This document shows, piece after piece, positions 8,219-18,185 of a stretch of 64,000 nt of DNA (positions within the stretch are counted from its first letter, which is position 1; each line of letters begins with the position of its first letter). A program made the position numbers and the translations under genes. Source of the stretch: an uncultured Alphaproteobacteria bacterium. GTDB taxonomy: Bacteria > Pseudomonadota > Alphaproteobacteria > MPNO01 > UBA2964. The notes beneath the pieces are model-generated. The model worked only from the letters and a program-made list of their open reading frames with translations, searched no databases and was not told where the DNA came from. Where the stretch lies: assembly GCA_943787225.1 (NCBI GenBank), contig CALSLP010000001.1, positions 620,001 through 684,000 of the forward strand. Direction: 5' to 3'.

Positions 8219-9199
8219 TTAAATACCCTCGTACGCTTTGAACCAATCGACGAATCTCGGTATCCCGATATCAATTGGGGTCGTTGGTTCATAACCAAGA
8301 TCTGCACTGATTGCGTCAATGTCTGCGAAACTCTCCCTCACATCACCAGGCTGCATGGGCTGAAAATCGATCTGCGCTTTCTTTCCCAATGCCTCTTCTA
8401 TTAGCCCGATCATCCTCATCAAAGGTTCACTACGATGATTGCCAATATTGTACAAACGGCACGGAGCCTGCTCATCGACAGAAACAGGTGGGTTATCAAG
8501 AGACGCAACAACCCCCGCGACGATATCATCTATAAAGGTGAAATCACGTTTCATGTCGCCGTTATTAAATACCGGAATTGCACGCCCTTCAGAGATTGCC
8601 TTACAAAATATATACATGGCCATATCTGGCCGACCCCAGGGTCCATAGACCGTAAAGAACCGAAGGCCTGTCTGTGGAAACCCGTAGAGATGCGCATAAC
8701 AGTGGCTCATCAGCTCATCTGCCTTCTTGGTCGCCGCATACAGAGACACCGGCGTATCGGTTCGGTCATCGACAGAAAACGGGAGCTTGGTGTTCCCGCC
8801 ATAGACAGAGCTCGAACTCGCATAGACAAGATGCTCAAAATTCGGCTGATTCCTGCAAATTTCAAGAATAGACATATGGCCAACAAGATTTGCCTGCACG
8901 TAGGCAAATGGGTTTTCGATCGAGTAGCGAACCCCCGCTTGAGCTGCGAGATGCACCACGCGCCTTAGATTCCCTGCACCGGCGACGACTTCTTTCATTG
9001 CGGCAAGATCAGAGATATCGACCTGGTGAAATCTAAATCCTTTGTGTTTTTGCAGCCTCTCAAGACGGGCTTTTTTCAAATTCACATCGTAATAATCGTT
9101 AACGTTATCAACACCGACAACCTCTTCGCCACGCGACAATAAAGCCTCGCTCACGTGGTATCCGATAAACCCGGCGGCACCGGTAACAAGAATGGGCAT
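8219..9199 (-). CDS. NAD-dependent UDP-glucuronate 4-epimerase-like SDR
   Basis: 326 residues of the extended short-chain dehydrogenase family. The NAD-binding GAAGFIGYH is at residues 7-15. VVGVDNVNDYYDVNLKKARL is a signature of CapI/UDP-glucuronate 4-epimerases. The catalytic YAATKK follows a Ser-rich SSSSVYGG block. It likely makes UDP-galacturonate or a related sugar nucleotide for capsule or exopolysaccharide. The ATG at 9199 begins the Rossmann fold directly. It is intact. Confidence 0.88.
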   Translation of the reverse strand: MPILVTGAAGFIGYHVSEALLSRGEEVVGVDNVNDYYDVNLKKARLERLQKHKGFRFHQVDISDLAAMKEVVAGAGNLRRVVHLAAQAGVRYSIENPFAYVQANLVGHMSILEICRNQPNFEHLVYASSSSVYGGNTKLPFSVDDRTDTPVSLYAATKKADELMSHCYAHLYGFPQTGLRFFTVYGPWGRPDMAMYIFCKAISEGRAIPVFNNGDMKRDFTFIDDIVAGVVASLDNPPVSVDEQAPCRLYNIGNHRSEPLMRMIGLIEEALGKKAQIDFQPMQPGDVRESFADIDAISADLGYEPTTPIDIGIPRFVDWFKAYEGI

Positions 9200-9710
9200 C
9201 TTCTTTTACTCGTTGTAAACAAACGTCCAAAATGGTCGAAACTCTTAACATGTTTCACGACAATTACCAGCACTGGTAAAGGGAATTTCAAAGATTCATC
9301 CTTCAAAAGCCAAGAGGTTACTGACTTTTTTTACATCCCAGATCGCACTTTAAAACTCTCTGCCAGGCGTCCAATGAACACAGACTGCACTCGCAACATC
9401 TGCAATGACACTCTCTTCGCCATCGTTCAAATTTCTCAATCGTCGTCCAACAGAAATTAATCCGAGGAGCAATATGCCCCCAACATACACACTTTTAAAT
9501 CCACCATCACAGTAGGCATCGTAGCGAAAATTGGTTAATTTTCTTTTCTCGAATGGAACCTGGAACAGCTTTCAGTGGAGACTAACAAGCGGCGCTAAAA
9601 TAGGAACTTTAGAAATAGTTTTAATAACCTACCTTGAGTTTCCTTCCATCATTGCGTTAGTCAATGACAGCACGATCAGCGATGAAAGGAATCCTCAAAC
9701 CAAGTTTTGG
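9200..9710. other. Intergenic stretch with no recognised gene
   Basis: About 510 bases between the epimerase start and the 3' end of an LLM oxidoreductase gene. It is more A+T-rich than the genes around it. Short frames here have no family look and no good start sites. The promoter of the epimerase must lie at the left end. Nothing else was identified. Confidence 0.5.
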
Positions 9711-10763
9711 TCAGGAAAAGTGGGGAATGACCTTCTCACCAAACAAGCGTACCGATTTTTCGGCGTCATCTGCCGGCAATGTCGTGAAATTAACCTGAAG
9801 AGACCCGTCGTCAAATCCACCAACCTGATCGTTATAATCTTCAATCATGTCGATCAATTCTTTTGGCGTCCCGACCCAGGCTGAACATTTCTCTATCTGG
9901 GTATCGAGGTTTTCCTGCCGCAGCGTTTCAACAATCTTATCGTAATGCGCGTAATCATTTGACGCAGAGCCCGTCGTCCAACCACTGGCAGCGTCACATA
10001 GAGAAACAAAGTAATTATCGACGTGGGGGCGCGCGATCCGCAACGCTTCGTCATGATCTTCATGACAGAACATGAAGAACGCTAACATGACACGTCCTTG
10101 CCCGGGATGGCCTGCCGCCTTCCAGGCGTCACGATAGATATCCAGCAATTCTTTCATTTTTCCGCCGGCAATCGGAATACCCATTATCCAGGTTCCGTTG
10201 CGGCCTGCCTTTTCAAAGGATGCCTCCGTTGCAACAGACGCTGTCCAAAGCTTGGGGTGCGGCAATTGTGTCGGACGGGGATAGGAGGTGACATTTTCGA
10301 AGCTGTGGAATTGGCCATCCGACGACACGTCTTCTTCTGTCAGCAAACGGAGGATCTGTTCTACGCCCTCGTCAAAACGGGCAACACTTTCATCAAGACT
10401 GATCTTAAAGGCTTCAAATTCTTTTGGAATAAAAGCGCGCGCCAGGCCAACTTCAAGCCGACCATTTGAAATACCATCCAGCATTCCAATTTCGCCTGCC
10501 AGCTTCAGCGGATTATTGAACACTGGCAGGACAGCACCCGTAATCAGCCGTGCTTTTTTTGCCCGTTGGGCCGCCGCAGAAAGAAAGACAATCGGGTTTG
10601 GGCTATAGCCGCCATAGGTATGGAAATAGTGTTCAACAATACGAACATGGTTGTAACCACACTCGTCCAAAATGTCGCACAGATCTAGACATTCCTCAAA
10701 ATACTGCGCCGCTGATTTCTCTTCAGGCGTCACATTGGGGAAAAATTGAACACCAAACTCCAT
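9711..10763 (-). CDS. LLM class flavin-dependent oxidoreductase
   Basis: 350 residues with the bacterial-luciferase TIM-barrel pattern: MEFGVQFFPNVTPEEKSAAQ at the start, NHVRIVEHYFHTYGGYSPNP, KKARLITGAVLPVFNNPLKL and GRLEVGLARAFIPKEFEAF. The active-site VEHYF and the 'P..h.P...A....' segment indicate an FMN-dependent monooxygenase of the luciferase family rather than an F420 enzyme, but the cofactor cannot be settled from sequence. The gene is intact, and an unexplained 139-base gap separates it from iorB upstream on the same strand. Confidence 0.85.
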   Translation of the reverse strand: MEFGVQFFPNVTPEEKSAAQYFEECLDLCDILDECGYNHVRIVEHYFHTYGGYSPNPIVFLSAAAQRAKKARLITGAVLPVFNNPLKLAGEIGMLDGISNGRLEVGLARAFIPKEFEAFKISLDESVARFDEGVEQILRLLTEEDVSSDGQFHSFENVTSYPRPTQLPHPKLWTASVATEASFEKAGRNGTWIMGIPIAGGKMKELLDIYRDAWKAAGHPGQGRVMLAFFMFCHEDHDEALRIARPHVDNYFVSLCDAASGWTTGSASNDYAHYDKIVETLRQENLDTQIEKCSAWVGTPKELIDMIEDYNDQVGGFDDGSLQVNFTTLPADDAEKSVRLFGEKVIPHFS

Positions 10764-10902
10764 ACTCGAACTCCACTTACCTTAATTCTTGCTACCAGAC
10801 TGGCACCCAACGAATTTTTTTAAATCAATGACAGACAGAATACGCGGTTTTGTATCCCGTTGTCGAAGGACTCTCCATATTTTATACGCTCCTGCCGAAA
10901 TT

Positions 10903-12448
10903 TCACTCAGCAGCTTTCCCCATAGTCGCTTGAGAAATTTCCGCAAGAACATTGTCGAGCCGTGTCCCTTCGGGATCACTTAACGCAGCAGCCCGCGCAT
11001 TGGCCACAGCATCCGTCGCAACCTCAACACCCATCGTACCATTCAGGACCGGGGCGATAACCTGTTCCCTGATCGCGTTGAAATTTTCGCTCCCCCGCCG
11101 GTGCGTTTCACCATATCCCTTGATCAATCGAGCACATTCGACCATTTCCATTGCCAGCGCCTGGCTCAAGGCGAGCGTCGCCTTCACATCCGCCAACCAG
11201 GCGTCGATAGAGACTTGTTCTTCGCTATAGCGATAGGTACCGCGGCGCCAGCGCCACAAACCAGCAAGAATCCGCAACCGCAAATAGCCCGTAACCGTCG
11301 TGCTTTTGAGATGAAGACCGAAATTACAGCGATCCCGCCAGCCCCGCCGTTCCGCGAGAGAAATAAGGGACCGCCCTAACCCTGCGGGCAACACCGAACA
11401 TAGCTCATCTATTCCCGGTTTGAGATAATCAACCACGACAACCGGCTCACCATCTTTGGCACCAACCTCATCCCGAATTCGCCCTAACCGGTCACCCGCT
11501 GACTTTAACTGAGCAACCCGAATGACGTCTTCGTATGACATTCGCAATGCCAACTGCCGCCCTGCCTCTGCCGTTACAGTACCGTCACCGCCTTGCTTCG
11601 TTTCAATATCGAGAACCCCCGATAATCGGTCAAGGAAAGCCGCCGCATAGGCAATATCCTGATACCCGGCAAGGCGGGTGACACCCTCCAGCAAAATCAC
11701 ATGGCAGGGTTCAGGAAACTCGGAACGCACCCGAACCTTGAGCGCCTCTGAGAGTGGCCGGTCCCGATTCTTGTACCTCGGAAACGGGGTCAGCTGTCTC
11801 TGCCTCACCAGAAAAGCTGTAATTAAGGCCAATTTCAAAGCCCGCGATATTGGACTCGACCGCAATGCCCGACTCTTCAATCGCGCCCCTATAGTCAGCA
11901 ACAGCCATCGGCAACTGCTCAATACCCGCTAAAACCCCAAGCAGAATTGCATTTAAACTTACGCCATTCGTCTCCGCGACCTGCCGCAAATCGGCGAGAT
12001 AGGCATGCTTTGTTCGTTCACGCGCTGCGTCAAACAATCGTTCGACATCATAACGGCCATCCGCCATATCACTGCGTTCCCCGATCGCATAAACGCGATG
12101 GGTCGATGCAATCAGGTGGGTCCTGTCTGGCGTAACAAACCCATTAGAAATTGCACGGCCGGCTTCGGCAAATTCACTCGCCAGCATCACATCAATGTCA
12201 CCGACACCGGGATAAAGCGCCATCACCGGACGTTTACCGCCGAGGTCAGCAATCGATACCGGAAACACCTCTATATAATAGACCGTCGCACCGGTTCGCT
12301 GTGCGACGCCTGGGATCGACGTACTTTGAACCGGGTATCCGGCCCGCTGTGCCGCGGCGACAATCCAGGTTGCAAGAACACCGCCCCCCTCGCCACCAAT
12401 GGCTGAAACCTGAAGTGTGGTTGGGCGCGTATCGTCAAAACCTGACAC
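10903..12448 (-). pseudogene. iorB: Indolepyruvate:ferredoxin oxidoreductase beta subunit (frameshifted)
   Basis: The N-terminal part starts at 12448 and has the pyruvate-ferredoxin-oxidoreductase gamma pattern (SAIGGEGGGVLATWIVAAAQ, STSIPGVAQRTGATVYYIE). It runs out of frame at about 11760. The C-terminal part (RDRPLSEALKVRVRSEFPEP through to QATMGKAAE) continues in another frame to 10903. Together they give about 510 residues, the length of the two-part IorB with its C-terminal DUF6537-like region. One base change near GTACAAGAATCGGG would restore the frame. It overlaps the end of iorA by one base, so the subunits are translationally coupled. The enzyme oxidatively decarboxylates aryl-pyruvates to aryl-acetyl-CoA with ferredoxin. 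Confidence 0.85.
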
Positions 12449-14589
12449 TAGGACGCAACCGTCGGTGATTTAGGCGACAAAAGCGCGATAACGCCGCTGC
12501 GAATATTCCATAGCAAGCGATCCAGGAAATTCGGATTTCGGACAATCCGGGCTTCGAAGAAAGAGGGGCACAACACAGCCGCGTGCGAGACCTCACCGCA
12601 GACGCCACACCCAACGCAGTCATTATTGACGTGAGCGACAGGATCTGTCCGCAGCGGGTCAGAGGACGGTTTAATCGTCAGAGACGGGCAACCAGACAAC
12701 CGAATACAGGAGTGATCGCCGGTGCAAACATCTTCATCGACACCAAAGCGCGTTCGCACGTCACGCTTTCCATCCTTGAGACGTTTAGCGACTTGCGGTC
12801 GGATACGACGCTGACGCGCAAGCTGACATTCACCATCAGCGATGATGACCTTCAATCCGCCTTCAGCCGTTGTCATTGCCTTGCGCAATGTCTTGACCAT
12901 ACGGTCAATCGAATAGGTCCGAACAGTCTTGAGCCAGCGTACACCGAAGCCACGCAACACCTTCTCAATCGACATATCCCGCTTATTGCCGTTGCGGTCG
13001 CGGAGGCTCGATGGCAGCAACTGCCAACCCGTTGCCGAGGTATAGCCATTCTTGACCACCAACAAGACGGCATCATTGCCATTGGCCTGTGCTGCAGCCA
13101 CACCGCTGGTCATGCCATTATGCCAGAACCCGCCATCGCCCATGATGCTGATGACGCGCTTGTGGAAACTTGGTGCCAGACCGGCAGAGCTGGCGAGCCC
13201 CAACCCATATCCCATAACCGTGTTGCCAACATTGAAGGGCGGCAAGGCAGCAAAGGTATGGCAGCCAATATCAGCACTAATATGTGCCGGACCGAGTTCC
13301 TTCTCCAGAATCTTGAGCGCACTAAAAATCGGCCGTTCCGGGCAACCGGTACAAAAGCTCGGTGTCCGTAACGGCAACCCATCTCCTAATATCTCGCGGG
13401 CGCCATCTCGGTCAGAAAACAGCTGATCAATTTCCGTTAACACCGTATCGACGTTCAATCCTGCGGGTGCATGTTTCGACAGAAAACCATGCAGGCCTTT
13501 CAACATCACTTCGGAAGTATATTCGCCAGCCATCGGGAACACGTCTTTCCCGATGATCTTTGCATTTACATCCTTTTTCCGCAGGATGGCATTGATTGCC
13601 TGCTCTATAAATTCCGGCTGGCCTTCTTCAACCACGAGCACAGCATCTTTGCCAACGCAGAAATCGGCTATTTCATCCGGCACCATGGGATAGGTAACAT
13701 TCATCACCAGTGTCGAAATTCGGCATTTTCCATAGCTATCTGCAAGACCAAACTGACGCAATGCACGCATCAAAGTGTTGTAGATCCCACCCTGAACGAT
13801 AATACCGATCTCTGGCACATTTCCATCGAACCGTTCATTCAAATTATTATCAGCAATGTATTTGATGGCTGCCGGAAGACGATGTTCGATCTTGTGCTTC
13901 TCCTGCGTGTAAGTTGCAGGCGGCAAGCAGACTCGCGAAAAGTCAAACTCCGCTGCCGGAATTTGATTATTCCGGGAATATAGCGGATGCACATTATCCT
14001 TGGCATCGAAATGGCCATAGACGTGACAAGCGCGGATACGAAGTTCCAGGACCGAAGGCATATTCGAGGCTTCGGATAATTTAAACGCCTCTTCAACCAT
14101 GCGCGTAATCGTCGGCAAGTCGGGCCTTGGGTCCAGCAAGCACATTGTCGACTTCATCGCAAAAGCGTGGGTACGCTCCTGGATAATGCTGGAGCCTTCA
14201 CCATAATCCTCCCCGACAACGATCAGGGCACCGCCTTTCACACCGGCGGAGGCCAGGTTGGACAATCCATCGGAGGCAACGTTAGTCCCAACGACCGACT
14301 TCCAGGTCACCGCGCCACGGATGGGATAATTGACCGATGCTGCCAGCATTGCGGCGGCAGAGGCCTCATTGGCGCAAACTTCAAAATGAATTCCAAGCTC
14401 ATCGAGCAAGGGTTCCGCGTCAGACAGCACATCCATCAAATGCGAAATTGGCGCGCCCTGATACCCTCCAACATAAGAAACACCGGACTGCAGCAGCGCT
14501 TTGGTGACACCAAGAATGCCCTCGCCATGGAACATATCGCCATCGCCAAGCCGCAGTGTCGTCACTTCTTTTTTGAACGAGCGTTCCAT
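12448..14589 (-). CDS. iorA: Indolepyruvate:ferredoxin oxidoreductase alpha subunit
   Basis: 713 residues. The N-terminal pyrimidine-binding half has VSYVGGYQGAPISHLMDVLS and AVTWKSVVGTNVASDGLSN. FCTGCPERPIF marks the ThDP half. The ThDP/Mg motif is ISIMGDGGFWHNG followed by VLLVVKNGYTSATG. A C-terminal ferredoxin-like segment has CVGCGVC and a further Cys, so at least one 4Fe-4S cluster is likely; CSGCPSL-type and CTGD cysteines lie before it. The gene is intact. Next to a divergent acyl-CoA synthetase, the pair suggests aromatic amino-acid or aryl-acid metabolism. Confidence 0.92.
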   Translation of the reverse strand: MERSFKKEVTTLRLGDGDMFHGEGILGVTKALLQSGVSYVGGYQGAPISHLMDVLSDAEPLLDELGIHFEVCANEASAAAMLAASVNYPIRGAVTWKSVVGTNVASDGLSNLASAGVKGGALIVVGEDYGEGSSIIQERTHAFAMKSTMCLLDPRPDLPTITRMVEEAFKLSEASNMPSVLELRIRACHVYGHFDAKDNVHPLYSRNNQIPAAEFDFSRVCLPPATYTQEKHKIEHRLPAAIKYIADNNLNERFDGNVPEIGIIVQGGIYNTLMRALRQFGLADSYGKCRISTLVMNVTYPMVPDEIADFCVGKDAVLVVEEGQPEFIEQAINAILRKKDVNAKIIGKDVFPMAGEYTSEVMLKGLHGFLSKHAPAGLNVDTVLTEIDQLFSDRDGAREILGDGLPLRTPSFCTGCPERPIFSALKILEKELGPAHISADIGCHTFAALPPFNVGNTVMGYGLGLASSAGLAPSFHKRVISIMGDGGFWHNGMTSGVAAAQANGNDAVLLVVKNGYTSATGWQLLPSSLRDRNGNKRDMSIEKVLRGFGVRWLKTVRTYSIDRMVKTLRKAMTTAEGGLKVIIADGECQLARQRRIRPQVAKRLKDGKRDVRTRFGVDEDVCTGDHSCIRLSGCPSLTIKPSSDPLRTDPVAHVNNDCVGCGVCGEVSHAAVLCPSFFEARIVRNPNFLDRLLWNIRSGVIALLSPKSPTVAS

Positions 14590-14693
14590 CGTAAATCCAC
14601 TTCCCCCGCATCAAACCCAAACATAACAGCGCAAGCACGCTGTTCAAACCTTCGTAGTCACGAATATGACATCTTCCCACACCCTCTCGCGAG

Positions 14694-14734
14694 ATTGTTG
14701 AGTGCACAACAATTTACGATAAGATAATATCGTA
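14694..14734. promoter_or_regulatory. Two adjacent inverted repeats in a divergent promoter region
   Basis: ATTGTTG and CAACAAT (14694-14700 and 14707-14713) flank six bases. TACGATA and TATCGTA (14715-14721 and 14728-14734) flank six bases. Both lie between the divergent starts of iorA (14589) and the acyl-CoA synthetase (14766). They are likely operators for a dimeric regulator controlling both genes; the regulator is not in the window. Promoter boxes were not assigned. Confidence 0.5.
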
Positions 14735-14765
14735 CAAGAACATAGTTTATGGGAGCCACCACGCC

Positions 14766-16307
14766 TTGCTCACCGGCGATATCCTAAAGCTTAGCGCTGA
14801 ACGCCATCCCAATCGCACTGCTCTGATATGCCGCGACGATAAAATTTCCTATGGTGATCTGAATAAAGCGGCCAACCGCTTCGGTCATGCGCTTCTCCAG
14901 AATGATATCGGCAAAGGGAGTAACTGGGCGATAATGTCCCGCAACCTCCCCGAATATGTCATGGCACATTTTGGCGGCGCCCAAACAGGGGCAATGCTCG
15001 TCAATATATTACCAGCCTACGCCCCCGAAGAATTAGTCGCCATATTGGGCCAGACAAATGTCAAACTCATCGTCATCGAGCAGGCATTTCAGGAAAAACT
15101 TGCAAAGATTATCGGTCAGCTCCCCAATCTCCAACACGTCATCGTCATCGGCAAACCAGCGCTGAAAGGCTGGATCTCCTTTGAGGACTTCATCGCCGAT
15201 CAATCACCGATGCCCTGCAACATAGAGCTTGCTGAGACTGATCCTTATGCCATGACTTTCACCGGTGGCACGACAGGATTGCCCAAAGGTGCGATGGTCA
15301 GTCACCGCGCTCGCTATGTAAGCTGTTACACAACGGCAATTGAACATGGCGTCACCGAAGCAGATATCGTCTCGATGGTGACACCTTTCTATCACGCCAT
15401 GGGGTCACTGGTTTGGATGCCAACCGCCATGTTTGTTGGGGCAACCGCCGTCATTGTGACGGGGTGGGACGCCGATACATTTGTTGATCAAACCGCAAAG
15501 CACGGCATCACCTGCACCTTTATGGTGCCTGTCCAGCTCCGGCAGATATTGTCAGATGAACATTTCAACGCCGATAAACTGCGAAGTCTCACGAACATCG
15601 CCTGCGGCGGTGCGATAACCCCCGCTGATCTGGTCACTGAAGTGAACCAGAAAATGCCGCATACAAAATTCACCAATCATTACGGCCAATCAGAAACCGG
15701 CCCGATCTGCATATACCGCCCGTCACACCCTCGGGATAAGGCAGATACGGTCGGACGCATTGTGCTCGGTGTTGATCTAAAAATCGTCGACCCCGAAGGG
15801 AAGGAAGTTGCCATTGGTGAAACTGGTGAAATTATTTCCCGCGGACCATTTCTGATGTCCGGCTATTACAACAATGAGATAGAAACCAACGCCTATTTCC
15901 CAAATGGCGATGGCTGGGGCTGGACCGGTGATTTAGCGAAAAAGGATGCTGACGGGTTTATAACACTCGTCGGTCGGTCCAAAGACATGATCGTCTCTGG
16001 CGGCGTAAACATCTATCCACGTGAAGTTGAAGTCGTTCTCGAAAAGCACGATGCCATTATCGACTGCACTGTCTTTGGCATTCCTGACGATCAATGGGGC
16101 GAAGCGCTCGTCGCCTATATTGTCCCCGACAACACGTCTGCGTTAGATGAGAACGCCATCCTTGATCACTGCACGGAACATCTCGCACGCTTCAAACGCC
16201 CGAAATATATTCGTATCGTCGACAGCATCGCCAAAACGCCTTCCGGCAAGGTCCAAAAACCAATACTTCGGGAAACCTTTTTACAGGAACTCTACCTTCC
16301 AGAATGA
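14766..16307 (+). CDS. AMP-dependent acyl/aryl-CoA synthetase
   Basis: 513 residues, TTG start. The AMP-binding signature MTFTGGTTGLPKGAMVSH lies at about 160-178. The A5 motif (NHYGQSETGP), GRIVLGVDLKIVD, WTGDLAKKDADGF and the C-terminal IAKTPSGKVQK with the catalytic Lys are all present. It activates a carboxylic acid to its CoA thioester. Divergence from iorAB and shared operators suggest an aryl-acid such as phenylacetate or indoleacetate, but the substrate cannot be read. The gene is intact. Confidence 0.9.
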   Translation: MLTGDILKLSAERHPNRTALICRDDKISYGDLNKAANRFGHALLQNDIGKGSNWAIMSRNLPEYVMAHFGGAQTGAMLVNILPAYAPEELVAILGQTNVKLIVIEQAFQEKLAKIIGQLPNLQHVIVIGKPALKGWISFEDFIADQSPMPCNIELAETDPYAMTFTGGTTGLPKGAMVSHRARYVSCYTTAIEHGVTEADIVSMVTPFYHAMGSLVWMPTAMFVGATAVIVTGWDADTFVDQTAKHGITCTFMVPVQLRQILSDEHFNADKLRSLTNIACGGAITPADLVTEVNQKMPHTKFTNHYGQSETGPICIYRPSHPRDKADTVGRIVLGVDLKIVDPEGKEVAIGETGEIISRGPFLMSGYYNNEIETNAYFPNGDGWGWTGDLAKKDADGFITLVGRSKDMIVSGGVNIYPREVEVVLEKHDAIIDCTVFGIPDDQWGEALVAYIVPDNTSALDENAILDHCTEHLARFKRPKYIRIVDSIAKTPSGKVQKPILRETFLQELYLPE

Positions 16308-16309
16308 GT

Positions 16310-17149
16310 TCATCCACCCTGTAGAAATCGGATTTCCGTGTGCTTTGGAAGTGTCCGACGGCTCACGAGAATACTTGCCCCAGCTTCTGATTTGATTGGA
16401 TAGAGTTTTCGAGCCATTTCAAAAAACCGCTCAGCGGCACCAATAAACCCAAAATGCATCGGAACGACCATCCGCGGTGAAACCTGTACAATAACCGCCA
16501 AAGCCTGTTCATGTCGTATTGTCATGCCACCATCGATTGGCACGAAAAGAATATCAATCCGTCCGAGCTGTTTGAGCTGATCCCTGCTCAGCACGTGATG
16601 AAGGTGGCCGACATGGGCAATACACAGGCCGGAAATTTCAAAAACAAATATCGAGTTTCCGTTACCCTTGGGATCACCATATTCCCCAATATTGGTCGGA
16701 ATATTAAAAACCCTCAGATCCTTATACCGCACATCATGTTGTGCCATCTTCCCAACGGCTATCGACCAACCACGCAGCACTGTTTTTATTCTGTGATCAG
16801 GTGACGGGGTATAGTGACCCCCATGTGAATTATTCATCGTCACGATGTCAGGAATAAAACTTGGCGAATGCAATCCGTTGAAATCAGTAACTGCTGTAGC
16901 GCCGCCCGGCGTTTCAATAATAAAGCTGGAATGACCAATATAAGAGATACTGACCTGTCCCTTAGGCACCGCCGCTACGGATAAGGGAATAGGGCGTGCA
17001 GAGGCGAACTTTACGCCATCAGGCTGGCCGACGAGACCGAGCAGACAAGCTGCCATTGCCGAACCAGGCAGACCAATAATCAGGACCGTGCCAGCCAACA
17101 AAAAATAATGGCGAGCTTTCCAATAGTTGGATGTCAAAAATTTCTTCAT
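16310..17149 (-). CDS. Exported metallo-beta-lactamase-fold hydrolase (UlaG-like)
   Basis: About 279 residues from the ATG at 17149, which has a GGAGGG ribosome site; a longer frame to 17260 lacks one. An N-terminal signal/anchor is visible (HYFLLAGTVLIIGLPGSAMA). The body has SYIGHSSFIIETPGGATAVTDF and MNNSHGGHYTP (motif I-like, with H-G-G-H in place of the usual H-x-H-x-D-H), then VGHLHHVLS and VPMHFGF. This resembles the UlaG/YcfA-type MBL proteins. The deviating HxHxDH motif leaves metal binding uncertain. It converges on the acyl-CoA synthetase with only two bases between them. Confidence 0.75.
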   Translation of the reverse strand: MKKFLTSNYWKARHYFLLAGTVLIIGLPGSAMAACLLGLVGQPDGVKFASARPIPLSVAAVPKGQVSISYIGHSSFIIETPGGATAVTDFNGLHSPSFIPDIVTMNNSHGGHYTPSPDHRIKTVLRGWSIAVGKMAQHDVRYKDLRVFNIPTNIGEYGDPKGNGNSIFVFEISGLCIAHVGHLHHVLSRDQLKQLGRIDILFVPIDGGMTIRHEQALAVIVQVSPRMVVPMHFGFIGAAERFFEMARKLYPIKSEAGASILVSRRTLPKHTEIRFLQGG

Positions 17150-17339
17150 GAAATCCCTCCCTATGACCGTATCGCAACGCCGTTCTATTTTAAGGCAATG
17201 AACAGCATAAACCCTGGTCGGAGAATTGCTAGTACGTCTCGACAATGACGACTCCGTCACTCAATTAAATGTGACTCGGCGTGATTTCCGCCTGATCAAC
17301 ACAGGTCGTAGGTTCTGAAGATCAAGGGGTTACAAGTGC

Positions 17340-18029
17340 ATGGCCAAAACCAACAGAATACTACTCGTGGAAGATGACCCCGAGATGCAACGCACCTTGT
17401 TGGATCAGCTCGCACTCCATGAAGAATTCGATACTTTTGCGGCCAATGATGGTGCCAGCGCGTTAGAGATCATCGGCAATGAAAATTTCGATATGATCCT
17501 ACTGGATGTCGGGCTTCCGGATATGGATGGCCGCGACACCTGCCGACTTATCCGGCGCAAGGGCATTCATACGCCAGTCATTATGTTGACGGGCATGGAT
17601 AGCGATGCAGATATAATTCTCGGAATGGATGCGGGCGCTAATGACTACGTCATCAAGCCGTTTAAAATGGGTATCTTGCTGGCCCGGGTTCGCGCCCATT
17701 TAAGACAGCATGAGGCCAGCGAGGATGCGGCATTTAATCTGGGGCCCTATAGCTTTAAGCCCAGTATCCGAGTGCTAACCCATAAGGACACCAAGAAAGA
17801 AATCCATCTCAGCGACAAAGAATGCGCCATTCTCAGATATTTGTATCGCGCAGGCGATAAGATTGTCGGGTGCGACACCCTGTATAGTGAGGTCTGGAAT
17901 CATGCGGCGCCGCTGGCGACACACACGCTGCAAACGCACATATACAGGTTGCGGCAAAAGATTGAGTCTGATCCCGCAAACCCAATTATTCTGATTTCAG
18001 AATCCGGTGGGTACCGGGTTAGACGTTGA
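17340..18029 (+). CDS. OmpR/PhoB-family response regulator
   Basis: 229 residues. The receiver domain (1-120) has the acidic pair VEDDPE, the phosphoacceptor in DMILLDVGLPDMDG, and the conserved Lys in VIKPFKMG. The C-terminal winged helix has LSDKECAILRYLYRAGDKIV and HTLQTHIYRLRQKIE. The gene has no histidine kinase neighbour, so its partner is unknown. The next gene downstream is the secreted Cys-rich P460 protein, a possible target. Confidence 0.92.
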   Translation: MAKTNRILLVEDDPEMQRTLLDQLALHEEFDTFAANDGASALEIIGNENFDMILLDVGLPDMDGRDTCRLIRRKGIHTPVIMLTGMDSDADIILGMDAGANDYVIKPFKMGILLARVRAHLRQHEASEDAAFNLGPYSFKPSIRVLTHKDTKKEIHLSDKECAILRYLYRAGDKIVGCDTLYSEVWNHAAPLATHTLQTHIYRLRQKIESDPANPIILISESGGYRVRR

Positions 18030-18185
18030 GCAAGACTTCTCGACCTCATCTCATTGTCACGAAGATTTGAGGCGGAATTACTGGCGAAAGAGGTAGCCCG
18101 GCGAGTAGCCTAGACTCGCAAATTATTAAATTTCAGGGCGGCTGATGCTGTCACACCAAAAATAAATCAACGGAGGGTACCAAAG

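Noticed and set aside
9155..9884. Plus-strand frames across and beside the 9.2-9.7 kb gap.
   Set aside because: They lack ribosome sites and family patterns, and the longer ones run antisense into recognised genes.
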